64,000 bases of DNA from Streptomyces sp. MJM8645 (GTDB taxonomy: Bacteria; Actinomycetota; Actinomycetes; Streptomycetales; Streptomycetaceae): contig NZ_LJJF01000001.1 of NCBI RefSeq assembly GCF_001625365.1, forward strand, positions 1,240,001-1,304,000. Reading direction: 5' to 3'. How positions within the stretch are numbered: position 1 is the stretch's first letter; the number at the start of each line of letters is the position of its first letter. The translations under genes were made by a program, and so were the position numbers. Positions 51,547 to 59,715 of this stretch are shown one piece after another. The notes under the pieces are model-generated. The model made no database searches. It was given only the letters and a program-made list of their open reading frames with translations, and was not told the DNA's origin.

Positions 51547-52833
51547 CTACCTGGGTGCTGCTGGGGTCAAGGACTTGCAGCCGAGCCAGCGCTGCAGCAC
51601 CGCCGGCACCGCGACGGTGCCGTCCGGCTGCTGGTGCTGTTCCAGCAGGGCCGGCACCAGGCGGCTGGTGGCCAGCCCTGAGCCGTTGAGGGTGTGCACG
51701 TAGGCGGCCTTTCCGGCCGCGGGGCGGTAGCGGATGTTGCCGCGCCGGGCCTGGTAGTCCCGGGCGTTCGATACCGAGCTCACCTCGACGTAGCCGTCGA
51801 TGCTGGGCAACCAGACCTCGACGTCGAAGGTCTTGGCCATCGAGGCGCTGGTGTCCTCGGCGGCCAGCCGGGTGATTCGGTGGTGAAGGCCGAGGGCCTC
51901 GACCAAGTCGGCCGCCTTGGTCAGGAGTTCCTGGTGGGCGTCGTCGGAGTGGTCGGGGTGCGCGAACTGGAACATCTCGACCTTGTTGAACTGGTGGCCG
52001 CGAAGGGTTCCCCGGTCGGCGGCGCGGTAGCTGCCGGCCTCGCGCCGGTAGCAGGGCGAGTAGGCAACGTACTTGCGCGGAAGTTCGGCCTCCGTCAGGA
52101 CCTCGTCGCGGTGGAGGTTGACCAAGGCGGTCTCCGAAGTCGGCAGCAGGAACCGCTGCGGCCCGGCCGGACCCTGTTCGAGGGCGAAGACGTCCTCGGC
52201 GAACTTGGGGAACTGGCCTGCGGTGTAGCCAGCCTGATAGGTCAGCAGGTGGGGCGGCAGGATCAGCTCGTAGCCGTCCTGAACGTGGGTCTCGATGAAG
52301 AAGTTGAGCAGCGCCCATTCGAGGAGCGCGCCGTTGCCGCGGTAGACCCAGTTTCCGGTGCCACCGAGCTTGACGCCGCGCTCGTAGTCGATCAGCCCGA
52401 GCCGGCGGGCCAGATCGACGTGGTTCTGCGGCTCGAAGTCGAAGTCCGGCCGGGCACCGTGCTCGCGGACGACCTGGTTCTGCTCCTTGCCGCCGGTCGG
52501 CACGTCCTCGTCGGGTAGGTTGGGCAGCTGGTCGAGGAACGCCTGGCGCTCGCCGGCCAGGGCGGTGAGCTGCTCCTCCAAGGCGGCAAGGCGGGTGCCG
52601 AGTTCGGTTGCCTCGGTGCGTTTGGCGACGGCGGCCGGGTCCGCCGGGTCGAGCCGCGCGATCTCGCGAGAGATCTGCTTGCGCTCGGCGCGTAGCGTCT
52701 CGACCTCGGTCGTGCCGTGCCGGTACTTCTCGTCCAGAGCGAGGAAGGCAGTGAGGTCGATGTGAACGGCTCGCTTCGCCAACGCGCGTTCGACGCGCTG
52801 GGGGTGCTCGCGGATCACGGTGATGTCCAGCAT
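51547..52833 (-). CDS. serS: Seryl-tRNA synthetase, T-box controlled
   Basis: A 428-residue class II synthetase. An N-terminal coiled-coil arm (about 30-110, heptads with E-T-L-R-A-E-R-K-Q-I-S-R-E-I) binds the long variable arm of tRNA-Ser. Motif 2 Y-R-R-E-A-G-S ... T-L-R-G-H-Q-F-N-K-V-E and motif 3 G-S-G-L-A-T-S-R-L are present. ATG 52833 (M-L-D-I-T-V-I-R-E) is the standard SerRS start; ATG 52845 is upstream in frame. The T-box leader indicates induction when tRNA-Ser is uncharged. As with argS, an accessory copy is inferred from position. Confidence 0.85.
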   Translation of the reverse strand: MLDITVIREHPQRVERALAKRAVHIDLTAFLALDEKYRHGTTEVETLRAERKQISREIARLDPADPAAVAKRTEATELGTRLAALEEQLTALAGERQAFLDQLPNLPDEDVPTGGKEQNQVVREHGARPDFDFEPQNHVDLARRLGLIDYERGVKLGGTGNWVYRGNGALLEWALLNFFIETHVQDGYELILPPHLLTYQAGYTAGQFPKFAEDVFALEQGPAGPQRFLLPTSETALVNLHRDEVLTEAELPRKYVAYSPCYRREAGSYRAADRGTLRGHQFNKVEMFQFAHPDHSDDAHQELLTKAADLVEALGLHHRITRLAAEDTSASMAKTFDVEVWLPSIDGYVEVSSVSNARDYQARRGNIRYRPAAGKAAYVHTLNGSGLATSRLVPALLEQHQQPDGTVAVPAVLQRWLGCKSLTPAAPR

Positions 52834-52860
52834 TTCAGGTCCCATCGATCAGTCGGAGTC

Positions 52861-53115
52861 CGACGTGATCCCTTGGGGGCGTGGGCGAGAAGGGAGCTCG
52901 CGGTGCCACCACGCCTTCGCCGTCACCCGGAGGTGACAACCTCGACAGCTCGATGACGGGAGCGAACCGGCGGGGCATTGGGCCGCAGCCAGCCGTTCCT
53001 CCCCGCACTCGGGAGGGGATTCACCACTGGACGCGAGGCTGCCTTCCCAGCTGCCGGCAGCTCTCTCGGCTCGCGTGCCCTGCGGCTACTTGTCTCCGTC
53101 AGCGCGTTGCCCAGA
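52861..53115 (-). ncRNA. T-box leader of serS
   Basis: Read on the - strand, the leader begins with G-ACGGAGACAAGTAGC-like stem I bases (about 53102) and contains GTGAATCCCC, giving a candidate UCC serine specifier at 53017-53019. It ends with GGTGGCACCGCG (52899-52910), the conserved T-box sequence that pairs with the acceptor end of uncharged tRNA. About 65 bases separate the T-box from ATG 52833. Control may be transcriptional or translational. Whether a competing terminator or sequestrator helix exists needs folding. Confidence 0.75.
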
Positions 53116-53272
53116 GGATAGAACGCCCGGGGCGCCGCGAGCAACGCAGAATCGCCGTCCAGATTCGGCCGATCACCCTGAGCGACGTCACGGTAATGGG
53201 TGCGGATCGCTGTCGTGCCAGCTCAGCAGCCCCCTGCCACCAGTTCTCGTGAGGGCCGGCTACCGAAGCGGA

Positions 53273-53716
53273 TCAGCGCCGCTCGGCCAGCGCGATCAGC
53301 CCGCGCACCGCGTCCGAGACGTTCGGCAGGGTGTTCGGCCAGGCCCAGACGAAGTCGTCGTGCTCGCTCAGGATGATGGGCTCGGTGGTTGGCGCGGTGG
53401 CGGTGAAGGCGTACTGCCGGCCTCGCTGCCCCTTGCGGTTGGTGTAATCGACGGAGCCGAGGTAGCCGGTGATCGTCACCGCCAGGCCGCACTCCTCCAG
53501 GGTCTCCCGCAGAGCGGCCTCCTCCACGCTCTCACCGGGTTCCACGCCTCCGGACGGAAGCTCATACAGGCCCGCCATGCAGTCGCCCTGCTTCCGTCGA
53601 AGGAGCAGGATCCGGCCACGGTCGCGGATCAGGCACCCGGCGCCGAAGCGCTCGATGCCGTCACGAGCGGCATCCTCCACGGGGGCCAGGACGGACGGCG
53701 GGACGTTGCGGCACAT
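53273..53716 (-). CDS. Nudix hydrolase
   Basis: A 147-residue Nudix protein. The box G-G-V-E-P-G-E-S-V-E-E-A-A and R-E-T-L-E-E-C-G-L is complete. C-L-I-R-D-R-G-R-I-L-L-L-R-R precedes it and W-A-W-P-N-T-L-P ends the domain. ATG 53716 has GAGGAG upstream. It is the last gene of the - strand cluster and may cleave a nucleotide-activated intermediate or do housekeeping. Confidence 0.75.
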   Translation of the reverse strand: MCRNVPPSVLAPVEDAARDGIERFGAGCLIRDRGRILLLRRKQGDCMAGLYELPSGGVEPGESVEEAALRETLEECGLAVTITGYLGSVDYTNRKGQRGRQYAFTATAPTTEPIILSEHDDFVWAWPNTLPNVSDAVRGLIALAERR

Positions 53717-53829
53717 GGGCTGCTCCTCAGGTCCGGACCGCTCAGGTTGAGCTGGGCCGTTATGAGCTTGAGGCTCATTCTCGTGCCGTGTTGGCCTGGG
53801 GCGGGGACCGCCGCAGGCCAACCGTCTGT

Positions 53830-54636
53830 CTACGGCGTGTCGCAGTGATCCGCCCAACTGCCGGCAGCGTGGGCGGCCCGGACGCGGTAGTCATACAGGG
53901 CGCCGGGCGGGTAGTGGTCGATGCGGCCACTCCAGTAGGTCGCCAGGACCCGGGCGACGATCGTGACAGCCTCGCCCGGCGCCTCCTTGAAGGCCGGGAC
54001 GGTCTGGACGAGTGCTTCGGCGCCGCGGGGGCTGTGCCCGGCCACGATGAAGTGCGGCACCATGAACGCGGCCACCAGCCAGCCCACCCCCAAGCGGCTG
54101 GAGCCCCAGTCGATCACGTGAACCTCGCTGTTGATGATCAGGTTGTCCGGTCGCGGGGAGCAGTGGAGCAGCGTGTCACCGGCAAGGATTTCCGCCGGCA
54201 CCGCCCGGTAGGCACGGTGGGCGCCGATAGGAGCGGCACCGGCGAACGGGCTCGGGGTCAGGACGTCGATCAGCATGCTGATCTTGTCCAGGACCATCGG
54301 GATGTCCGGTGAGCGCGGGCTCAGATCCGGGCGGCGCCCGTCGACGTGCTCGAAGACGAGTGCGAGCCAGCCGTCCACGGTGTCGGACCACAGCAACCGG
54401 GGTCCGAGGCCAGGTGGCAGGACGGAGTTGATCCCGGCCTCCAGCTGGTGGTCCTTCGAGAATGGGTGGCAGACGGCTATCGCCTTGAGGAAGACGCGTC
54501 GATGGGTCAGGGTGAGGGCGGCGCAGACGCCGGGGGTGTGGCCGCCTGGGCGCTCCTCGATGTGGAGGACGGGGCCGAACTCTCGTTCCACCGCTATGCG
54601 TAACGGGGCGGGGATGATGCCGCCGGGGTGGTTCAC
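53830..54636 (-). CDS. APH-fold protein with altered catalytic loop
   Basis: A 268-residue aminoglycoside-phosphotransferase-like fold. The second-lobe pattern A-G-D-T-L-L-H-C-S-P-R-P-D-N-L-I-I, then V-I-D-W-G-S-S-R-L-G corresponds to H-G-D-x-x-x-x-N and D-W-E. The catalytic Asp after H is Ser (H-C-S), while N and the metal Asp remain. A Lys in V-F-L-K-A-I could be the ATP Lys. It is therefore perhaps an impaired or divergent kinase. GTG 54636 overlaps the carbamoyltransferase stop. Confidence 0.65.
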   Translation of the reverse strand: MNHPGGIIPAPLRIAVEREFGPVLHIEERPGGHTPGVCAALTLTHRRVFLKAIAVCHPFSKDHQLEAGINSVLPPGLGPRLLWSDTVDGWLALVFEHVDGRRPDLSPRSPDIPMVLDKISMLIDVLTPSPFAGAAPIGAHRAYRAVPAEILAGDTLLHCSPRPDNLIINSEVHVIDWGSSRLGVGWLVAAFMVPHFIVAGHSPRGAEALVQTVPAFKEAPGEAVTIVARVLATYWSGRIDHYPPGALYDYRVRAAHAAGSWADHCDTP

Positions 54637-56345
54637 CGGGTGGTCTCCTCGATGACGTACGGGCCGGCCACGAGTGCGTCCAGGCCGCACCGCAGGAAGG
54701 TCGCGACCGCATCGCCCGGGGTGCAGACGATCGGCTCGTCCGCGCCGTTGAACGAGGTGTTCAGCACGACGGGTAGACCCGAAAGCTGGTGATAGGCATC
54801 AATGACGTTCCACAGCAGCGGGTTTGTGTCCCGATGCACTGTCTGGACGCGGGCGGAGCCGTCCACGTGGACCACGGCTGGAAGGCGATTCCGGTGTTGC
54901 TGGCGCACCGTGCCGGTCGCCAGCATGTACGGGTAGACGAGTGCGCCGGCCGACGGCAGGGCGAAGAAGTCGTCGGCGTGCTCTGCCAGTACGGCCGGTG
55001 CGAACGGTCGGAACGCCTCCCGCTGTTTGATCATGGCGTTGATCCGGGAAGCGGTCGCGGCGTGCCGGGGAGAGGCGAGGATGCTGCGGGCTCCCAGCGC
55101 CCGCGGGCCGAACTCCATGCGGCCCTGGAACCAGCCGATCACCTTCTCCGCCCTCAGCAGCCGGGCGGCTTCCCCGTGCGGCTCGGCCGTGCGCCACACC
55201 CGGTACCGTCCGGCAGGGATGCCGCCTAGGGCCGAGCGGATGGTCTCCTCGTCGTAAGAGGGCCCGAGGAAGGCGTGTCGCAGCGGGCGCCGGAACGGGC
55301 TGGCCGCGGTGGCCAGCGCCGCGCCGATGGAGGTGCCGGCGTCGCCTGCGGCGGGCTGGATGAAGATCCGGTCGAACCTGCCCGAGGCGATCACCGTGGC
55401 GTTGGCGACGCAGTTGAGTGCGACGCCGCCGGCCAGGCAGAGCGATCGCCGCGGTACGAGGGCCTGGGCAAAGGCGAGGTAGGAGCCGACCAGCTGTTCC
55501 AGGAGGTGCTGGAGAGCCCGGGCGATGTCGCGGTGCCGATCCGTGATCGCGTCCTCGGGACGCCGGGGCGGCCCGAGGAGTTCGACCAGAGCAGGGCTGA
55601 ACAGGTTGCGCTGGGCGCTGGGCCGGCGGTGGTGGTCGAAGTAGCGAAGGTTCAGGTGCAGTCGGCCGGTGCGCGGGTCGAGCCAGGCGAGGCGCTGAAT
55701 CTGGTCGAGGTACCGGGTGCCTCCGTAGGCTGCCAGGCCCATCACCTTGTACTCGTCGCTCTGCGGCCGGAAGCCGAGATATCGGGTCAGGGCGCTGTAC
55801 AGGTATCCGAACGAGTGCGGGTAGACGATGTGATGGCGCCTCGTCATCCGGCCGTCGGTGCCGTCATGGATCGCGGCGGTCTCGTACTCGCCGCGGCCGT
55901 CGAGGGTGACGACCAGGGCGTCATCGAAGGGGGAGGTCAGGTAGGCGCTGGCGGCGTGCGCCCGGTGGTGCGGCACGGGTATGAGCGGCAGGTAGCCCGG
56001 TAGGAGGCCGCTGCGACGGACTACGTGGGGCAGCCGGCGGCGCGTGCGGTACTTGTCCAGGTCGGACAGCAGCGAGCCGATCGACGCTGGTGTGCCGTAG
56101 CGCAGGTTCGACGGTGCCAGGAGAAGGTGGAGCTTCGGGTCCACGAACAGCGCTGCCTGGTCGAGGTCCTGCGGGTGGGCGCCGGCCAGGTCCAGGCAGG
56201 CCCGGATCGCCTGCTCGGGGAACGCCTTCGTGTTCTTGATCCGATTCAGGCGCTCCTCTTCGACGGCGGCGACCACCGTCCCGTTGTGAACGATGGCCGC
56301 CGCCGCGTCGTGGGTACCGAAGTTCAGCCCCAGGGTCAGAGTCAA
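54633..56345 (-). CDS. O-carbamoyltransferase (NodU/CmcH family)
   Basis: A 570-residue enzyme that makes carbamoyl-AMP from carbamoyl phosphate and ATP and transfers the carbamoyl to a hydroxyl. The Kae1-like N-terminal domain has L-G-L-N-F-G-T-H-D-A-A-A, V-P-H-H-R-A-H-A-A-S-A-Y and V-T-L-D-G-R-G-E. The C-terminal YrdC-like portion has E-F-G-P-R-A-L-G-A-R-S-I-L and F-R-P-F-A-P. TTG 56345 is the only usable start after an in-frame stop. It overlaps the stop of a 41-codon ORF. It implies a carbamoylated product. Confidence 0.85.
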   Translation of the reverse strand: MTLTLGLNFGTHDAAAAIVHNGTVVAAVEEERLNRIKNTKAFPEQAIRACLDLAGAHPQDLDQAALFVDPKLHLLLAPSNLRYGTPASIGSLLSDLDKYRTRRRLPHVVRRSGLLPGYLPLIPVPHHRAHAASAYLTSPFDDALVVTLDGRGEYETAAIHDGTDGRMTRRHHIVYPHSFGYLYSALTRYLGFRPQSDEYKVMGLAAYGGTRYLDQIQRLAWLDPRTGRLHLNLRYFDHHRRPSAQRNLFSPALVELLGPPRRPEDAITDRHRDIARALQHLLEQLVGSYLAFAQALVPRRSLCLAGGVALNCVANATVIASGRFDRIFIQPAAGDAGTSIGAALATAASPFRRPLRHAFLGPSYDEETIRSALGGIPAGRYRVWRTAEPHGEAARLLRAEKVIGWFQGRMEFGPRALGARSILASPRHAATASRINAMIKQREAFRPFAPAVLAEHADDFFALPSAGALVYPYMLATGTVRQQHRNRLPAVVHVDGSARVQTVHRDTNPLLWNVIDAYHQLSGLPVVLNTSFNGADEPIVCTPGDAVATFLRCGLDALVAGPYVIEETTR

Positions 56346-56467
56346 CAGCGCCTGCCGATCCGCTCACGGCCTCCCGTACACGGGCGCAGGGTTCTGGGGG
56401 CGTAGATCACGCTGCCGGCCTGGACGTGGCTCTCGGGGGCCGTTCGTGGCAGGGCGAGGTCAATCAC
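56342..56467 (-). CDS. 41-codon ORF coupled to both neighbours
   Basis: GTG 56467 overlaps the aldo/keto reductase stop (GTGA), and its TGA overlaps the carbamoyltransferase TTG (TTGA). The frame reads V-I-D-L-A-L-P-R-T-A-P-E-S-H, has S-V-I-Y-A-P-R in the middle and ends in a basic stretch with two cysteines (P-C-T-G-G ... R-R-C). It resembles no family I know. Such tight coupling in an operon suggests translation, at least to reach the TTG start; a functional peptide is uncertain. Confidence 0.4.
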   Translation of the reverse strand: MIDLALPRTAPESHVQAGSVIYAPRTLRPCTGGRERIGRRC

Positions 56468-57279
56468 AGGACCGCCTCCTTGAGCCCGGTGCTGCCGGTG
56501 CGGGGACCGGAGTGCCTTGAGCGTTGCGAGTTCCGGACGGTGTCGATCACTTCGTTGACGTGCTCCGGTGAGGACATGGTGATGGCGATGGTCTCCACAC
56601 GGGGATCACGTAGCGCCCAGGCGAGAGGGCGGAGTCTGCCGCTGGCGGTGCGGGCGAGCGGGTCGATCAGGGCACCGCGGTTGAGCGGCGACATCCCGAC
56701 GAAGCCGCGGCCGGCCTGCGAGATCTGGGCCAGATGGGAGACCGGCCAGGGTGAAGCGAGGTGGTATTGGGCGGCGACGGCCGTGATCGGCTCCTCCCGC
56801 AGGGCTGCGCTGACGGCCGCGGGGCCATGGCAGTAGGCGTAGACCGCGTCGATCCGGCCGGAGGCGAACGCCACCTGGGCGCCGTACCGGTAGAACTCCC
56901 TCAACGCCGCCTGATCATTGAGCAGTCCGGTCCGCTCTGTGCGTTTGAGATCGACTTGCAGCACCACGGCGCCGATCCGGCCGATGCCCAGCTGGCCAGT
57001 GGACATCTCGATGGCCGTGTTGATGCGCGCTTCGAGATCCCCCCGCAGCGGGCACTCCGCCTTGACCAGGTGGCGGAGCCCGGCAACCGGGCCGACCTCA
57101 TCCAGCACTTCCCGCACCGCCCACTGCGTGCCGAGGTGCGGGTTGGAGTGGATCGTGCGGACCCCGGCCTTCAGCGCGGTACGCAGCGCTTCCAGTCCGG
57201 GCCGGGAGTCCTTGCCGGGCAGCAGGCGGCCGGCCACGAACGTCGAGGTACCGAAGCACAGGCGTGCCAGGTCCGTCAC
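56464..57279 (-). CDS. Aldo/keto reductase-like protein
   Basis: A 271-residue TIM-barrel protein of the aldo/keto reductase type: L-C-F-G-T-S-T-F at the start, G-V-R-T-I-H-S-N-P-H-L-G (strand 2, where most members have D-T-A-x-x-Y-G), H-L-V-K-A-E. Late strands have Y-C-H-G and G-M-S-P-L-N-R-G-A-L. The usual active-site Asp and Tyr seem replaced by Ser/Asn and Leu/Gly, so activity may differ. GTG 57279 overlaps the radical SAM stop. Confidence 0.65.
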   Translation of the reverse strand: MTDLARLCFGTSTFVAGRLLPGKDSRPGLEALRTALKAGVRTIHSNPHLGTQWAVREVLDEVGPVAGLRHLVKAECPLRGDLEARINTAIEMSTGQLGIGRIGAVVLQVDLKRTERTGLLNDQAALREFYRYGAQVAFASGRIDAVYAYCHGPAAVSAALREEPITAVAAQYHLASPWPVSHLAQISQAGRGFVGMSPLNRGALIDPLARTASGRLRPLAWALRDPRVETIAITMSSPEHVNEVIDTVRNSQRSRHSGPRTGSTGLKEAVL

Positions 57280-58406
57280 ATCTCACCCCGTGCTTCCAGC
57301 GCCTCACGGGTCAAGATAGTGCGGAAGTGCGCGATCGACTTCTGCTCGCCGACGACCTTGTCGAACCGCAGCTCGCCCAGCTGGTCGCGGTAGTGCTTGC
57401 GGTTCGGGTTGTCGATGTCGAACTGCTCGCTGTCGCGGTAGCCGGTCAGCCGCTTGAACGTCTCACGCTTCTCGTCCAGCGACATCCCCCACAGCACAGG
57501 AGGGTTCTTCTGGCTGATGCAGACCGTCGTCATCCCGTTCGGGCTGATCCGCAGCTTCCAGCAGCCGCCGCACGGGTAGTCCCAGGAGAACATCGCGAGC
57601 ACCGCGACCTTCACCCCGGTGTCGCCGATCTCGTAGTAGTTGTAGCTCGGGTTGTCGCCCTCGATCGACTCCCGCCGTACCGGCCGCAGTTCACCTGCCT
57701 TTGCGAGCGCTTCGAGGATTGCCGGCTCCTCCACGAACTGGTTCTTCCAGAATGCCTCGCCCTCGGCACCGAGCTGGGCGGGGTTGGAGGGGAAGAACTG
57801 GTTCAGCTTGATCGCCAGCTGGCCCGCCCCTCCGCTGTTGTTCAGTTCACGGGCGTATTCGATGAAGGCGGGCAGCTCGTGAAGGGTGTCGCGCATCGTC
57901 ACGCACGAGATCTTCGTCAGGGTCGGCAGCAGCTCGACCGAACGCTCGATGCTGCGCAGGGTGTCACTGTGAAAGCCCCGGCGGGTGATCAGCAGATTGC
58001 GCTGCTCGTCCAGGGTGTCGATGCTGACAATCGCCCGGGTCAGGCCGGCGTCGACCGCCTCCTCGATGAAGTGGTGCAGGCGGTAGCCGTTGGTCGTGAC
58101 GATCTGCTGGTCGTAGCCGATCGCCTTGCCGGCGCGCAGCAGATCCACGAAGTCGCGCCTCACGGTCGGCTCTCCACCGGTGTAGTGGACCCGCCGGAAG
58201 CCGATGTCGTAGCCGGCCTGGAGGACCTCGATCGCCTCCTTCAACGACGGCTGGACGATGACTCCCTGCTTCCCCTCCGGCAGGCAGTACTGGCAGCGGA
58301 TATTGCAGCGGGATGTAATGCCGAACCGGAGGTTCCATTTGCGCATACCGGGCGAGTACCGGTTGTCCATCACCTTCAGGGATGTCTGCTTGGCTTCGTG
58401 CTTCAT
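57276..58406 (-). CDS. Radical SAM enzyme, MoaA-like
   Basis: A 376-residue radical SAM protein. The cluster motif C-N-I-R-C-Q-Y-C is at about 34-41, then Y-T-G-G-E-P-T and a T-T-N-G-Y strand. A C-terminal P-C-G-G-C-W-K-L-R-I-S-P-N-G, then C-I, could hold an auxiliary cluster as in MoaA. ATG 58406 is chosen (AGG upstream). An in-frame ATG 58511 would add 35 residues. It heads the second half of the cluster and overlaps the aldo/keto reductase. The substrate is unknown: peptide or small molecule. Confidence 0.8.
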   Translation of the reverse strand: MKHEAKQTSLKVMDNRYSPGMRKWNLRFGITSRCNIRCQYCLPEGKQGVIVQPSLKEAIEVLQAGYDIGFRRVHYTGGEPTVRRDFVDLLRAGKAIGYDQQIVTTNGYRLHHFIEEAVDAGLTRAIVSIDTLDEQRNLLITRRGFHSDTLRSIERSVELLPTLTKISCVTMRDTLHELPAFIEYARELNNSGGAGQLAIKLNQFFPSNPAQLGAEGEAFWKNQFVEEPAILEALAKAGELRPVRRESIEGDNPSYNYYEIGDTGVKVAVLAMFSWDYPCGGCWKLRISPNGMTTVCISQKNPPVLWGMSLDEKRETFKRLTGYRDSEQFDIDNPNRKHYRDQLGELRFDKVVGEQKSIAHFRTILTREALEARGEM

Positions 58407-58951
58407 GGGCACCTGCCTTTCAGGGGAATAACGTCCAGGAAGAGAGCTACGCGAATTGAACCGATCCCAGAAGTGGGCGCTGTTTTCCAGGCTCAGAGTC
58501 TCTTGCACCATCAGAACGGAGAATTCTCCCGATTCTGGCGGGTCTACTGGGTGCCTTCCAACCACGTTTCGGGACGCTCTGAGGACGTCCCGAAACGTAT
58601 CCGGTGGGAGCTGCCTGGCGTGTCCCGCGCGGGTGGCAGCGCGGAGCCGGATCGCGCCGCACTGCGAGTGACGGCGGGACCGGATCGGGGGTCTACCGAG
58701 GGAGGTGCATGCTGCTCGTCCCGCTCATTGCTACGAGCCGCCAGGGCGCGTTGACGTTAGGCCCGAAGGCCCAACTGCCGTATTCACGAAGACGGCGAGC
58801 TCGACACCGACCTGGGCAAGGCTCTGGCCTCCGTGCCAGCGTTACACGCGGTGGCTGGCTGTTTGCCGACGTACCGGCCTGCCGAGAAGAGCACGCTGCC
58901 AATCAGGGCGCTGGAGGGCGCGTGCCCCAGCGCCGGCAACGAAGCGCTTGC
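58407..58951. other. 545-base intergenic region with an inverted repeat
   Basis: No convincing gene on either strand. A 13-bp perfect inverted repeat, 58564-58576 with 58586-58598 (ACGTTTCGGGACG), lies between the methyltransferase stop and the radical SAM start. It may be a terminator for the first half of the cluster or an operator for the second half. The part next to the radical SAM gene is less GC-rich than its surroundings. Confidence 0.5.
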
Positions 58952-59671
58952 TCAAGCGTTGGCCAGCCACAGACCCTTGTACTGGATCTTGGGGTGCCGG
59001 TGGTCTCTTGTGGTGGTACCGGCCGGGGTGTAGCCACAGGACCGCAGCAGGTCTGCCGTTGTGACTTGGTGCCGTTCCTCGTTGTAGACGCCGATGATCA
59101 ATCGGCCGCCCGGGGCGACGACATGGTCCAGCAGATGGGCTACGTACGCTCCACGCAGGTCTGCCGGCACGTAGTCCACGCCGGTGCGGACGGCGTCGAA
59201 GCGATGCGGAGGCTTCCAGCCCATCGCGTTGGCGGTCCAGATCCGATGCGCCCACTGCGGGCAGCGGGATCGGGCGAGGTCGGCGAGGGCAGTGGAGATC
59301 TCCACTCCGTAGGGCTCGATGGTGATCCCTACCTCAGCCGCCCAGTTGGTCAGGCTCTCCATCAGGTGTCCGTTGGCGCACCCGACGTCGAGGAACGTCC
59401 CGCCGTGGAGCGGGAGAAGGTCCACGAGCAGGCCGCGGGCTTCTCGCCAGCGTTTCTCGTCGCCGCTGTGGCCGGACTGGGCCCGCGGATTGTCGCCGTT
59501 GAGGTAGGCCGGTTCGAGAACGTCCAGGACAGCCGCGTGCCACTCGGCGACCGTGATCTCGCCCGCCTGGTAGGCGTCGTCGATTGGCGCCAGATCGCGC
59601 CAGCCTCGCTCCTTCGCGCTCGCGATGTCCTCGGCGTCGTGGCCGCCCGGAGGGCGCGCGATGGAGTCCAT
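58952..59671 (-). CDS. Class I SAM-dependent methyltransferase
   Basis: A 239-residue methyltransferase. An N-terminal helical cap is followed by G-T-F-L-D-V-G-C-A-N-G-H-L (motif I, about 98-110), Y-G-V-E-I-S-T-A-L and N-A-M-G-W-K-P-P-H-R-F-D-A-V. GGAG before ATG 59671 favours this start over GTG 59677. It is the last gene of the first half-cluster, 44 bases after the kinase-like gene. The target is unknown. Confidence 0.75.
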   Translation of the reverse strand: MDSIARPPGGHDAEDIASAKERGWRDLAPIDDAYQAGEITVAEWHAAVLDVLEPAYLNGDNPRAQSGHSGDEKRWREARGLLVDLLPLHGGTFLDVGCANGHLMESLTNWAAEVGITIEPYGVEISTALADLARSRCPQWAHRIWTANAMGWKPPHRFDAVRTGVDYVPADLRGAYVAHLLDHVVAPGGRLIIGVYNEERHQVTTADLLRSCGYTPAGTTTRDHRHPKIQYKGLWLANA

Positions 59672-59715
59672 GCGCACTCCTTCCCTGTTCGCTAACTTTG
59701 TTGCTGGTCCATGGT

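Noticed and set aside
58447..58662. A 71-codon - strand ORF as a second precursor peptide
   Set aside because: Its start has no ribosome-binding site and it runs through the inverted repeat at 58564-58598.
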